Below are positions 1-8,014 of a stretch of DNA of 43,022 bases, one piece after another; positions within the stretch are counted from its first letter, which is position 1, and each line of letters opens with the position of its first letter. The notes beneath the pieces are model-generated. The model was not told the origin of the DNA. It worked only from the letters and a program-made list of their open reading frames with translations, and made no database searches. This DNA is from Solirubrobacterales bacterium (GTDB lineage Bacteria > Actinomycetota > Thermoleophilia > Solirubrobacterales > 70-9), in assembly GCA_020438295.1 (NCBI GenBank), contig JAGQUV010000014.1:1-43022 (forward strand), written 5' to 3'. The translations under genes were made by a program, and so were the position numbers.

Positions 1-558
1 CTGACCATCGGCGACGACGACATCCACGGATCGGTGACCATCCTGCGGCGGCTCGACGAGCTGATGCCGGAAAACCCGCTGTATCCCGAGCCGATCGCCG
101 AAGCGGTGCGCGAGGCCGAGCAATGGGGAGACGAGGTGATCCAGGAGAGCGCCCGCAGGCTGCCGTTCGCCGCACTCTACTTCCGCCCGTGGGCGATGGG
201 AAGCTTCTCCGGCGGGGACGACCTCGACCCGGCCGGGACCGACTTCGCGATGGCCTACACCCGCGGTGCCTGGAAGGCCCTGGACATGACCGCGGTCAGC
301 GTGAACGAGCTGCTTGCGTCGTTGCCGGACGAGATCGAGCGGATCGAGCGTTACGCGGACGAGGGCCTGATCGACGGGGACTCACCGACCGCGGCCGACC
401 TCCAGATCGCCCCTTCGACGCGCCTCCTGCTTACCATTGGCGACCTGCGCCCGATGCTCGAGGGCACCGCGGCCGAGCGGATCGCCATGCGTTTCTTCCC
501 CGACTACCCGGGCGACGTGCCGGCCGGGGCGCTGCCCGAAGGCTGGCTGCCCGCCTGA
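1..558 (+). CDS. Glutathione S-transferase family protein, 5'-truncated by the window edge
   Basis: The frame is open from base 1 and ends at TGA 556-558, leaving 185 residues. The visible part begins near the end of a thioredoxin-like N-terminal domain (TIGDDDIHGSVTILRRLDEL) and continues into an all-helical C-terminal domain, the usual GST order. The passage 'S..ILR.LDE..PE.PLYP' between the domains is typical of actinobacterial GST-like proteins. The glutathione- or thiol-contacting N-terminal residues lie outside the window, so the substrate and even the thiol used cannot be stated; many actinobacteria use mycothiol instead. It converges on the formate dehydrogenase operon with a 62-nt gap that holds no clear terminator. 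The family assignment is fairly sure; the function is open. Confidence 0.75.
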   Translation: MTIGDDDIHGSVTILRRLDELMPENPLYPEPIAEAVREAEQWGDEVIQESARRLPFAALYFRPWAMGSFSGGDDLDPAGTDFAMAYTRGAWKALDMTAVSVNELLASLPDEIERIERYADEGLIDGDSPTAADLQIAPSTRLLLTIGDLRPMLEGTAAERIAMRFFPDYPGDVPAGALPEGWLPA

Positions 559-620
559 CCGCTCCCCGGGTGACGTCGCAGCCGGATCACGACTGACCGG
601 CAAGCAGGTCTGTCCCGCGT

Positions 621-2690
621 TCAGCCGGCCGTGCCGAGCGCCGGCTCGAACGAGGGATTCTCGGAGAATGGCCGGACGTCGACTGCGACAACCTTGTACT
701 CGGGGCAGGAGGTGTTGACGTCGCTCGACTGTCCGACCAGCAGGTTGGTGCGGGTCTCCGGGAAGTGGAAGCTGGTGAAGACGTGGCCGGGCTCGATCTG
801 CGTGTTGACCTGAGCCTCGATCTCGATGTGGCCGACCCGGCTTCGCACCGAGACGCGGTCGCCGTCGCCGATCCAGAGCCGGGCGGCGTCGTCGGGATGG
901 ATCTCGAGCCGGTCCCGGTCGACGAGGTCGACGTTGGCGGTACGCCTGGTCATCGTGCCCGCGTTGTAGTGCTGCAAGACGCGGCCGGTGACCAGAATCA
1001 GCGGGAACTCTTCGTCGGCGGAATCGCCCGGCGCCTTGTAAGGCAGGGCGGCGAAGTGTCCGCGTCCCCCGGGCCGGTCGAAGGAAGCGTCATAGAGGAT
1101 CGGTGAGTCGGTGCCGTCTTCGCGGACCGGCCACTGCAGTCCGTCCCGTCCGAGCCGCTTGCGGCTGACCCCGCCGTACTGGGGCGTCAACCGGGCGATC
1201 TCGTCGAGCGCATCCCAGGGGGACTCCCAGCCCATCTCGTGGCCGAGGCGGCGCGAGACTTCGCCGATGATCTCGAAATCGGTACGCGCTTCTCCGGGCG
1301 GCGGAATCGCCGCCTCGACCGCCTGGAATCGCCGTTCGGCGTTGGTGAAGGTGCCTTCCTTCTCGAGGAAGGAGGAAGCGGGCAGGACGACGTCGGCGAA
1401 ACCGGTCGTCTCGTTCTCGAAGATCTCCTGGCAGACGAGGAACTCGAGGTTCTCGAGGGCGGCGGCGACGTGAGCGGTATCGGGGTCGGTCTGGGCGACG
1501 TCCTCGCCGAAGACGTACATCGCCTTCAGCTCTCCGGCGATCGCCGCGTCGAACATCTGCGGGATGGTCAGTCCCTTGCGGCGCGAGAGCGGCACCCCCC
1601 ACTCGGCTTCGAAGCTGGCCGCCACCTCGTCGTCGTCGACCGGGCGGTAGGAGGTATAGACGTCGGGCAGGGCGCCCATGTCGGACGATCCCTGAACGTT
1701 GTTCTGGCCGCGGAGCGGCAACAGCGCCGAGCCCGGCTTGCCGACCTTGCCGGTCATCATCGCCAGGTTGCAGAGCAGCTGCACGACCTCGGAGCCGTAC
1801 TTGTGCTCGGTCACGCCAAGGCCCCACAGAAGGCTGGCGCTGGCCGCCTCACCGTAGAGGTGGGCCGCCGCTTCCAGGTCGGCGGCCGGTATGCCGGTGA
1901 TCTCCTCGGTCGCTTCGGGCGTGCAGTTTTCCAGCAGCTCCGCCAGGCTCTCGTAGCCTTCGGTCCGGGCCGCGATGAACTCCTGGTCGACCAGGCCGTC
2001 GCGGCGAATCACGTGACAGAGGCCGAGGACGACTGCGGCGTTGGTGCCGGCGCGCGGGGATAGGTGGATCGCGCCGTAGTCGGCGAGTTCGATCCGGCGC
2101 GGATCGATCGTGATCAGCCTGCAGCCGCGCAGTGCCGCCTGCTTGATCCGGGCACCGACGACAGGGTGTCCCTGGGTCGGGTTGACGCCGATCATCAGCG
2201 CCACTTCGGCCCGGTCGATGTCGGTGAACGAGCCGGTTGCACCGGAGAGGCCGAACGACCTGCGCAACGCGAACGAGGTGGGCGAGTGGCAGACGCGCGA
2301 GCAGTTGTCGATGTTGTTGGTGCCGATCGCGGCCCGCATCAGGCGCTGCATCGCGTAGCAGTCCTCGTTGGTGGCGCGCGAGGATGCCAGGCCGGCGATC
2401 GCGTCCGGTCCGTGCGCCGTCTTGATCCGCCCGAGTTCGCTGACGATCCGCTCCAGCGCCTGCTCCCAGCTCGCCGGGCGCAGCTCACCGTCCTCGCGGA
2501 TGAGCGGCGTGCGCAGCCGGTCGGGCGAGCGGGTGAAGCCGTGCGCGAACCGGCCCTTGATGCAGGTGTGGCCCTCGTTGGCGGGACCGTCGAGGGCCGG
2601 CGAGATCGAGACGATGCGGTCGCCGTCGGCGAGCGCCTCGAGCCGGCAGCCGACTCCGCAGTAGCCACAGGTTGTCGTCACGGCTGCCAT
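621..2690 (-). CDS. Formate dehydrogenase catalytic (molybdopterin) subunit, cysteine type
   Basis: The protein has 689 residues, the normal length for FdhF/FdsA-type catalytic chains, and oxidises formate to CO2. An N-terminal [4Fe-4S] motif is seen at C8-x2-C11-x3-C15-x27-C43, followed by the conserved K45. The active-site pair is C134-H135 in 'SRVCHSPTS', the position of selenocysteine-140/His-141 in E. coli FdhF, so this is a cysteine enzyme. The molybdopterin-dinucleotide C-terminal domain is complete ('LVTGRVLQHYNAGTMTRR'). The start is ATG 2690, 2 nt after the stop of the iron-sulfur subunit; the frame runs open upstream to 3731 but that is antisense-type read-through across neighbouring genes. 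It is the last gene of a three-gene operon with NuoE/F-like partners, so electrons should go to NAD+. Mo versus W cannot be told from sequence. Confidence 0.93.
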   Translation of the reverse strand: MAAVTTTCGYCGVGCRLEALADGDRIVSISPALDGPANEGHTCIKGRFAHGFTRSPDRLRTPLIREDGELRPASWEQALERIVSELGRIKTAHGPDAIAGLASSRATNEDCYAMQRLMRAAIGTNNIDNCSRVCHSPTSFALRRSFGLSGATGSFTDIDRAEVALMIGVNPTQGHPVVGARIKQAALRGCRLITIDPRRIELADYGAIHLSPRAGTNAAVVLGLCHVIRRDGLVDQEFIAARTEGYESLAELLENCTPEATEEITGIPAADLEAAAHLYGEAASASLLWGLGVTEHKYGSEVVQLLCNLAMMTGKVGKPGSALLPLRGQNNVQGSSDMGALPDVYTSYRPVDDDEVAASFEAEWGVPLSRRKGLTIPQMFDAAIAGELKAMYVFGEDVAQTDPDTAHVAAALENLEFLVCQEIFENETTGFADVVLPASSFLEKEGTFTNAERRFQAVEAAIPPPGEARTDFEIIGEVSRRLGHEMGWESPWDALDEIARLTPQYGGVSRKRLGRDGLQWPVREDGTDSPILYDASFDRPGGRGHFAALPYKAPGDSADEEFPLILVTGRVLQHYNAGTMTRRTANVDLVDRDRLEIHPDDAARLWIGDGDRVSVRSRVGHIEIEAQVNTQIEPGHVFTSFHFPETRTNLLVGQSSDVNTSCPEYKVVAVDVRPFSENPSFEPALGTAG

Positions 2691-2692
2691 TC

Positions 2693-3328
2693 TCACTCCT
2701 CGCTCAATTGTGGCAGCAGGCCGATCTCGGTAATCGCGTCGGTCGGGCAGGTGTCGGCGCAGGCGCCGCAGGAGACGCAGGTGGAGTCCTCGAAGCCGGC
2801 GTCGAGGCCGGCGGCGATGTTGGCCTCGAAGCCGCGCCCGGTAGCGGTCAGCGCGAAAGCCCCCTGGACCTCGTCGCAGGCCCGCACGCAGCGCCCGCAG
2901 GAGATGCACAGCTCGTGCTGCAGGGCCAGATAGGGGTGGCGAAGGTCCCCTCTGCGTTCGTGCACGGCGCCTGGCCAGCGCGGTTCCGTCACGTCCAGCC
3001 GCTCCGCGACCCGGGCCAGCTCGGTCCCGGCGGCGGGTCGCCCGGGCAGCTCGGAGAGGGCCAGCTCGACCACGGCGCCGGCTACCCGGCGGGCGGCCGG
3101 CTGTTCGGTCTCGACCTCCATCCCGTCGCGGCAGGGCGTCGTGCACGCCGGCACCGGTTTCGGTGAATCGGCGAGCCCAACCAGGCAGACCCGGCAGGCT
3201 CCGAACGGCGCCTGCCGCTCGTCGAAGCAGAGCGTCGGCACCCAGCGCCCGGCCGCCTTGGCGGCGTCGAGCAGCGTCGCTCCCGCTTCCATCTCGACCT
3301 CGACTCCATCGACCGTGACCGTGCTCAT
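2693..3328 (-). CDS. Formate dehydrogenase iron-sulfur (HoxU/NuoG N-terminal-like) subunit
   Basis: This 211-aa electron-transfer subunit corresponds to the N-terminal arm that is fused to the catalytic chain in FdsA-type enzymes. A plant-type [2Fe-2S] domain uses C34, C45, C48 and C62. Two bacterial-ferredoxin [4Fe-4S] motifs follow: C141-x2-C144-x2-C147-x3-C151 and C184-x2-C187-x2-C190-x3-C194. The His-Cys3 cluster motif normally found between these parts in NuoG/HoxU is absent; residues 95-130 have no cysteine. The start is ATG 3328, overlapping the stop of the NuoE-NuoF gene as ATGA, and the stop is 2 nt before the catalytic subunit. It should carry electrons between the molybdopterin subunit and the flavin subunit in the cytoplasm. 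Confidence 0.9.
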   Translation of the reverse strand: MSTVTVDGVEVEMEAGATLLDAAKAAGRWVPTLCFDERQAPFGACRVCLVGLADSPKPVPACTTPCRDGMEVETEQPAARRVAGAVVELALSELPGRPAAGTELARVAERLDVTEPRWPGAVHERRGDLRHPYLALQHELCISCGRCVRACDEVQGAFALTATGRGFEANIAAGLDAGFEDSTCVSCGACADTCPTDAITEIGLLPQLSEE

Positions 3329-4980
3329 TCCAGCCCCAGCTCTTCGGGAAAGTGCTCGAGTAGCGATCGCAATGGCGCCGGCATGCCGGAACCGTGGGCG
3401 CAGAGGCTGCCCAGCTCGAGCGTCTCGAGCAACTGCTCGAGACGCTCGCGGTCGACCGGAGCACCGGAGGCGAATTCTTCGTGGGCGCGGTGGAGGCCGA
3501 TCCGGCAGGGGAAGCACTTTCCACAGCTTTCGTCTGCGCCGAAGCGAAGCAGGTGGGTGGCGACCTCGCGCATGGAGGTGCTCTCGTCGAAGGCGAGGAT
3601 GCTGCCGTGGCCGACCATGCAGCCGACCGCGGCAAGAGCGTCGAAATCGAATCGGGTGTCGAGCAGTGAGGCCGGTAGGATGCCGCCCAGCGGACCGCCG
3701 ATCTGCACCGCCTTGATCGTCGCCCCGTCACGCAGGCCGCCTGCCACTTCCTGGCAGAGTTTGCGCACCGTGGCCCCGAAGGGGACCTCGTAGACGCTGG
3801 GCCTGGCGAAGCACTGGTTGAAGCAGACCAGTTTCGAACCGGCGGTTTCGCTGTCGGGGCTCAGCCCGTGGTAGGCACCGGCGCCGCGCGCCGCCACGTA
3901 AGGGATGTTGGCCAGGGTCTCGATGTTGTTGACCACGGTCGGCATCCCCTGGATTCCGCGCTCGGCCGGAAACGGGGGGCGCGCGGAGACCGTTCCACGC
4001 AGGCCCTGGATGCAGGCCAGGAGCGCCGTCTCCTCGCCGACCACGTAGGAACCGGCACCTTCGATCACGGTCACGTCAAAGTCGAATCCGGTGCCGAGGA
4101 TGCCCTCGCCGAGCAGACCTTCGGCCCGGGCCGACGCGGCCGCCGTCTCCAGCGCCGGCTTGGAGAGCGGGTATTCGGAGCGGCAGAGGACGAAGCCGTG
4201 GCCGGCCCCGACCGCGAGCCCGGCCAGCGCCATCCCCTCCAGCACCAGCTCGGGGCTGCGCTCCATCAGGTACTTGTCGATGTAGGAGCCGGGATCGCCC
4301 TCGTCGCCGTTGGCCACGATGAACTTTTCCTCCCCGGCGGCGTCACGGGCGAAGTGCCACTTGGTGCCTGCCGGGAAGCCGGCGCCGCCACGGCCGCGCA
4401 CCTCCGCTGCTTCGACCTCGCTTAGCAGCGTTTCGGGGTCGAGTTCGGTCAGTGCCCGGCGGAGCCCCGCCCAGTCACCGGGCCGGGTGAGGACCGGCTC
4501 GGGCAGCAGGCTCTCCCACTCGGGCTCGGGCGCGGCGCGGGTCGCCGAGCCGAGAACGCGATCGATCACGCCCGTCCCGGCGTCGATCGTTTCACCATCC
4601 CGGACCGCCGGTGAGGAGTGGCAGAAGCCGAGGCATACGGTTTCGGCCAGCGAGACGGAGCCCTCGGCATCGCGCTCGCCCGGCTTCAGCCCGAGCCCGG
4701 CGCCGATCTGTTCGAGCGGGGCTTCGCCGGCAGCGGCGAAGCAGGCGGTGCCGGTGCATACGCGCACGTGGCGGCGGCCGCGCGGGGCGAGCAGGTCGTC
4801 GTAGAAAGTCGAGACGCCGTAGACCGCCGCCTCGGGCAGCCCGGAGAGCTCGGCGGCGTGGACCCGATCGGCGTCGGTTACCTCGCCGTGGTCGTCGACC
4901 GCTTCCTTCAGGACGTCAAGCGCCGTGGGCGCCTGAACCGCGTGGCGGCGGCGGATCAGCTCGACGAGGTTCTGCGACAC
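3325..4980 (-). CDS. NAD-dependent formate dehydrogenase diaphorase subunit (NuoE-NuoF fusion)
   Basis: One 551-aa chain joins two subunits that are separate (FdsG and FdsB) in Cupriavidus-type formate dehydrogenase. Residues 1-145 are a NuoE-like thioredoxin-fold [2Fe-2S] domain with C75-x4-C80 and C116-x3-C120. Residues 165-551 are NuoF-like: glycine-rich nucleotide site 'RGRGGAGFPAGTKW' (195-208), FMN-site 'GDEGDPGSY' (225-233), and a [4Fe-4S] site C486-x2-C489-x2-C492 plus C527. It should bind FMN and NAD(H). The start is GTG 4980; no usable start lies between it and an in-frame TGA upstream, and no good Shine-Dalgarno precedes it. A short ORF with a strong Shine-Dalgarno overlaps this start by 25 nt, so translation may be coupled. 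First structural gene of the operon. Confidence 0.92.
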   Translation of the reverse strand: MSQNLVELIRRRHAVQAPTALDVLKEAVDDHGEVTDADRVHAAELSGLPEAAVYGVSTFYDDLLAPRGRRHVRVCTGTACFAAAGEAPLEQIGAGLGLKPGERDAEGSVSLAETVCLGFCHSSPAVRDGETIDAGTGVIDRVLGSATRAAPEPEWESLLPEPVLTRPGDWAGLRRALTELDPETLLSEVEAAEVRGRGGAGFPAGTKWHFARDAAGEEKFIVANGDEGDPGSYIDKYLMERSPELVLEGMALAGLAVGAGHGFVLCRSEYPLSKPALETAAASARAEGLLGEGILGTGFDFDVTVIEGAGSYVVGEETALLACIQGLRGTVSARPPFPAERGIQGMPTVVNNIETLANIPYVAARGAGAYHGLSPDSETAGSKLVCFNQCFARPSVYEVPFGATVRKLCQEVAGGLRDGATIKAVQIGGPLGGILPASLLDTRFDFDALAAVGCMVGHGSILAFDESTSMREVATHLLRFGADESCGKCFPCRIGLHRAHEEFASGAPVDRERLEQLLETLELGSLCAHGSGMPAPLRSLLEHFPEELGLE

Positions 4981-5111
4981 CGGCGGTGCACCAGGTTGGA
5001 GGACCCCGTCGAGGGATCTGCTCGGTCTGACAGGTCAGTCTGAAAACGCCGGCTCGAAAGGCCGTCCGAGCCCGGTTTGATCGGGGTGGTCTGAAGTGCC
5101 TTGATTTGCAT
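4956..5111 (-). CDS. Possible 51-aa leader or small protein ahead of the formate dehydrogenase operon
   Basis: ATG 5111 is preceded, with 5 nt between, by a strong Shine-Dalgarno (GGAGG at 5121-5117 on the minus strand). The ORF ends at TGA 4958-4956, 25 nt inside the diaphorase gene. The peptide starts MQIKALQTTPIKPGSDG and is rich in Ser, Arg and Thr; I recognise no family and no membrane segment. The Shine-Dalgarno can pair with CCTCC just upstream in a 5-bp hairpin with a GGGA loop (5117-5130). The same reading frame extends to an ATG at 5162 with no obvious ribosome site. It could be a real small protein, a coupling or attenuation leader for the GTG-started fdh gene, or chance. The strong ribosome site is seen directly; a coding role is inference. 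Confidence 0.4.
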   Translation of the reverse strand: MQIKALQTTPIKPGSDGLSSRRFQTDLSDRADPSTGSSNLVHRRCRRTSSS

Positions 5112-5116
5112 TTGCG

Positions 5117-5130
5117 CCTCCTCCCGGAGG
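5117..5130 (-). promoter_or_regulatory. Hairpin covering a Shine-Dalgarno in the fdh leader
   Basis: On the minus-strand RNA, CCTCC (5130-5126), loop GGGA (5125-5122) and GGAGG (5121-5117) can form five G-C-rich pairs closed by a GNRA-type loop. The 3' arm is the only good Shine-Dalgarno in the operon leader. This could limit initiation at ATG 5111 and, by coupling, at GTG 4980. No experimental precedent is known to me for this site. Confidence 0.35.
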
Positions 5131-5245
5131 TTGGGAGCGCGTCGTCTCGCGCCGAACCTCATCGTAGTGCCTCATCGGGTCGCCCGGACGGGGCGGAGGC
5201 GGGTCAGCCGCCCGCGATCGGGCCGGATCCGGACGACGGGCGAAG

Positions 5246-5251
5246 TAGGCT
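5246..5251 (+). promoter_or_regulatory. -10 box for leaderless fdhD mRNA
   Basis: TAGGCT ends 8 nt before ATG 5260, placing the expected transcription start on or next to the start codon. It supports ATG 5260 over the TTG at 5251, which lies inside the box. Confidence 0.55.
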
Positions 5252-5259
5252 TGGATCGG

Positions 5260-6063
5260 ATGTCAGGCGACCCGCACACTTTCGGTCTCGATCCGGTCCC
5301 GGATGCGGTCGAAGCCCGGATGACCGCAGCGATCGTCCGTGACGGTGAGATTCCCGATCGGGTCGCCGTGGAGGAGCCGCTCGAGATCCGGGTGGATGGC
5401 GAGCCGCTGGCGGTGACCATGCGGACACCGGGTCACGACGAGGAGTTGGCCCTCGGCTTCCTGTTCGGCGAAGGCCTGATCGAAACGGCGCACTCCGCCG
5501 GGGCGACCGCCGACTTTGCGACCAACACGGTCGAGGTCGAGGGTCCGCTCAGCCGGGAGCCCGGCAGGCGGAACTTCTACGCGACCTCGTCTTGCGGGGT
5601 CTGCGGCAAGGGCGCGCTGGAAGAGGTCGCGGTGGAGGCGCCGGCTGCCGCGCCGGGCCCGGAAGTCGAAAGGGATCTGCTCGCTTCGCTTCCCGGACGG
5701 CTCGAGCAGCCGGCCTTCGATTGCACTGGCGGCCTTCACGCCACCGGCCTCTTCGACGGTGATGGCGAGCTGGTGTTGGCACGGGAGGACGTCGGCCGCC
5801 ACAACGCGATGGACAAAGTCATCGGACGGGCCCTGATCGACGGCCGGCTTCCGCTCGAGCGGGGGATCCTCTGTGTCAGTGGCCGGCTCTCTTTCGAGCT
5901 CGTCCAGAAGGCGGCGGTTGCCGGGGCGCCCATCCTGGTCGGGGTGGGAGCGCCGAGCTCGCTGGCTATCGAGCTCGCGTCGGACCGCCGGATGACGCTG
6001 GGCGGGTTCGCCGGCCCGAAAGGAATCAACGTCTATTGCGACTTCGGGCGGATCAGCGGCTGA
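5260..6063 (+). CDS. fdhD: FdhD, formate dehydrogenase sulfurtransferase/accessory protein
   Basis: The 267-aa protein matches FdhD, which passes sulfur from a cysteine desulfurase to the molybdenum/tungsten cofactor and is needed for active formate dehydrogenase. The catalytic pair C112-x2-C115 sits in 'SSCGVCGKG'. Other family landmarks are 'MRTPGHDEELALGFLFGEG' (residues 54-72), 'DVGRHNA.DK' and the C-terminal 'GF.R..RFNVY'-type segment, here 'GGFAGPKGINVYCDFGRI'. It is divergent from the formate dehydrogenase operon across about 150 nt, which fits joint use. The start is ATG 5260, chosen from the -10 box spacing and because the frame upstream to 5101 overlaps the other operon's leader and has no FdhD-like content. 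Confidence 0.93.
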   Translation: MSGDPHTFGLDPVPDAVEARMTAAIVRDGEIPDRVAVEEPLEIRVDGEPLAVTMRTPGHDEELALGFLFGEGLIETAHSAGATADFATNTVEVEGPLSREPGRRNFYATSSCGVCGKGALEEVAVEAPAAAPGPEVERDLLASLPGRLEQPAFDCTGGLHATGLFDGDGELVLAREDVGRHNAMDKVIGRALIDGRLPLERGILCVSGRLSFELVQKAAVAGAPILVGVGAPSSLAIELASDRRMTLGGFAGPKGINVYCDFGRISG

Positions 6064-6301
6064 CGCGCCCGGTGAGCCGGAAGCGCCCAATCGCTCCTTC
6101 CACACCTTCTTGCGCAGGAGGTCCCGGGAGAGGCGGCGTAGAAGGGCCTGGCTTCGCGTGACCCAAAAGGCCGACCCCCGGAGGTGTCTGGGCTCGGCCG
6201 GGTCGGACCACCGGATCAGTACTGAATCGCCCGTCTGGCGCCACTCGTGTTCGGTTCGTCCCGGCGTGTAACGCCGTGCCTGCGCTCGTGTAACCAACCT
6301 T
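6064..6301. other. 238-nt gap upstream of plsC-gpsA
   Basis: I see no gene I can support. A minus-strand frame is open across it but has clearly weaker third-position GC than neighbouring genes and runs on into the antisense of fdhD. The right end holds repeats described separately (6262-6294) that are better read as a control region for the downstream gene. Confidence 0.5.
6262..6294 (+). promoter_or_regulatory. Inverted plus direct repeats before plsC-gpsA
   Basis: CGGCGT-GTA-ACGCCG (6262-6276) is a perfect 6-bp inverted repeat. Its centre contains CGTGTAAC (6265-6272), which recurs at 6287-6294, 22 bp on, or about two helical turns, and ends 7 nt before GTG 6302. This is the layout of a tandem regulator site close to a start codon. 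No regulator can be named. Confidence 0.35.
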
Positions 6302-7966
6302 GTGACTTCGGAGCAGCTCGCTGCCTACCACGACTACACGCGCCGTCACGGGGTCAACTGGGTGCTCTATCTGGCTGCCCGCTGCCTGCTCCAACCACTG
6401 TTCCTGGTCTACTTCCGGCTCTCCCGCCAGGGCCGCAAGAGCACCCGGATCAAGGGTGGCACGATCGTCGCCGCCAATCACCGCAGCTTCCTCGACCCGT
6501 TCGTGATCGGGGCCTGCCTGCCCTGGCGCAAGCCGATGAACTACGTGGCCAAGGTCGAGCTGTTCGAGAAGCGCTGGCAGGGGCTGATCCTCAGCCGCTG
6601 CGGGGCTTTTCCGATCAGGAGGGGCGAGGCCGACGAGATGGCGATCGAGACCGCCGAGGCGGTGCTGGCACGGGGCGGGACCGTCTGCATCTTCCCCGAG
6701 GGGACGCGGATACGGAAGGGATCGCTCGGCACGCCCAAGCGGGGGGTCGGTCGGCTGGCCCTGAGGACCGGCGCCCCGGCCGTCCCGGTCGCGGTCTGCG
6801 GAACCGAAGACGTACGCCGGGGCTGGCGCATCCGGCCCCGCAAGGTCCGGATCCGGATCGGCCGGCCGATGGCCTTTCCGCAGTCGGAAAACCCTTCACC
6901 GGCCCTGGCCGCCTCGGTCACCTCGAGGATCTGGCCGAACGTCGAGCTCCAATGGGAAGACATCGGCGGGCTGCCGCCGATGCGCCGGGCGGCGGTGATC
7001 GGGGCCGGCAGCTGGGGGACTGCGGTGGCGGTGCTGCTGGCCCGGGGCGGTCTCGAGGTCCAGCTCGGCACCCGGACCGCCGAGCAGGCCGAGGCGATCT
7101 CCGAGGCCCGCGAGAACGGCAAATACCTGCCGGGGGTCCGGCTTCCCGACGCGATCGAGGTCCGGACCTCCAGCGAGATCGAACTGGGTGGGGTGGACCT
7201 GCTCTGCCTGGCCGTGCCTTCGGCCTCCTATCCCCAGGCGGTGGGGGCGGTCGGCGACCGGGTCGGCAGGCGGGCCGGGCTGCTGCTTCTGGCCAAGGGC
7301 CTGGTCGCTCCGAAGGGCCAGCTTCCCTCGTCCTATGTCTCGGAGCGGATCCAGTCGCGGGGGATCGCCTGCCTGGGCGGGCCGGCCCACGCCCGGGAAG
7401 CCGTTTCCGGGTCGGCCGCCCTGGTCCTGGGATCGGGCGACGCCGACCTCCGGACCCAGCTCGGGGACGTGTTCGACCGGGCCGGGCTGGTCTGTGAGCG
7501 CTCGCGCGACGTGGTCGGGGTCGAGATGGCCGGAGCCGCCAAGAACGCGGCCGTCCTGGCCGCCGCCGCGGCCGAGCCTCACGGCCTGAATGCGGCCGGT
7601 ATCGCCGCCGCCGCGGTCTGGGACGAATGCGTCGAGTTTGCGGTCGTCCGGGGAGCCGACCTCGACACCTTCAACGGGCTGGCCGGGGTCGGGGACCTGC
7701 TGGCCACCGTGATGGCCGAAGGCAGTCGCAACCGCCGGGCCGGCGAGCTGCTCGGAAAGGGCATGCCTCCCGATCAGATCCCGGGCGAGATCGGACAGGC
7801 CTCGGAATCACTGGATTCGGTCCCGCAGATCGCCGCCACCGTGGCGGCCGCCGGCTGCCGGGCCGACGCGCTGCAGGGGCTGGCCGACCTGGCGACCGGA
7901 AAGATCAGCTCGGACGAATGGGTGGCGGCGCTGAGGCGGGTCGGTCACTCGAGGAGGGCCGCATGA
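6302..7966 (+). CDS. Fused 1-acylglycerol-3-phosphate acyltransferase (PlsC) and glycerol-3-phosphate dehydrogenase (GpsA)
   Basis: The single 554-aa frame holds two complete phospholipid enzymes. Residues 1-226 are PlsC-like: H60-x4-D65 in 'NHRSFLD' and FPEGTR at 131-136, the acyltransferase catalytic and phosphate-binding motifs. Residues 227-554 (about 328 aa, close to normal GpsA length) are GpsA-like: NAD(P) motif GAGSWG at 234-239, 'AKGL' at 331-334, 'GGPAHAREA' at 359-367, catalytic lysine K414 in 'GAAKNAAVLAAA', and 'GLAGVGDLLAT' at 459-469. Met227 (ATG 6980) would be the ordinary GpsA start but has no close Shine-Dalgarno, so a true fusion is more likely than two overlapping products. 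GpsA makes sn-glycerol-3-phosphate and PlsC acylates lysophosphatidate, so the chain carries two steps of one pathway. The chosen start is GTG 6302. An ECF sigma gene follows after 60 nt. Confidence 0.9.
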   Translation: MTSEQLAAYHDYTRRHGVNWVLYLAARCLLQPLFLVYFRLSRQGRKSTRIKGGTIVAANHRSFLDPFVIGACLPWRKPMNYVAKVELFEKRWQGLILSRCGAFPIRRGEADEMAIETAEAVLARGGTVCIFPEGTRIRKGSLGTPKRGVGRLALRTGAPAVPVAVCGTEDVRRGWRIRPRKVRIRIGRPMAFPQSENPSPALAASVTSRIWPNVELQWEDIGGLPPMRRAAVIGAGSWGTAVAVLLARGGLEVQLGTRTAEQAEAISEARENGKYLPGVRLPDAIEVRTSSEIELGGVDLLCLAVPSASYPQAVGAVGDRVGRRAGLLLLAKGLVAPKGQLPSSYVSERIQSRGIACLGGPAHAREAVSGSAALVLGSGDADLRTQLGDVFDRAGLVCERSRDVVGVEMAGAAKNAAVLAAAAAEPHGLNAAGIAAAAVWDECVEFAVVRGADLDTFNGLAGVGDLLATVMAEGSRNRRAGELLGKGMPPDQIPGEIGQASESLDSVPQIAATVAAAGCRADALQGLADLATGKISSDEWVAALRRVGHSRRAA

Positions 7967-8014
7967 CTCCGTTCGACGCCGGCTCGGCGGCCCGGGGCCC
8001 CGGCCGGTTCGGGG

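Noticed and set aside
6053..6301. Possible small minus-strand gene between fdhD and plsC-gpsA
   Set aside because: The open frames have weaker third-position GC than true genes here, no ribosome site and no natural end before running into fdhD antisense.
6302..7966. PlsC-GpsA fusion as an assembly artefact or frameshift
   Set aside because: Both domains are full length and the joint is smooth, with no stop and no frame change; an artefact that keeps frame through a natural linker is unlikely, though resequencing cannot be replaced by reading.
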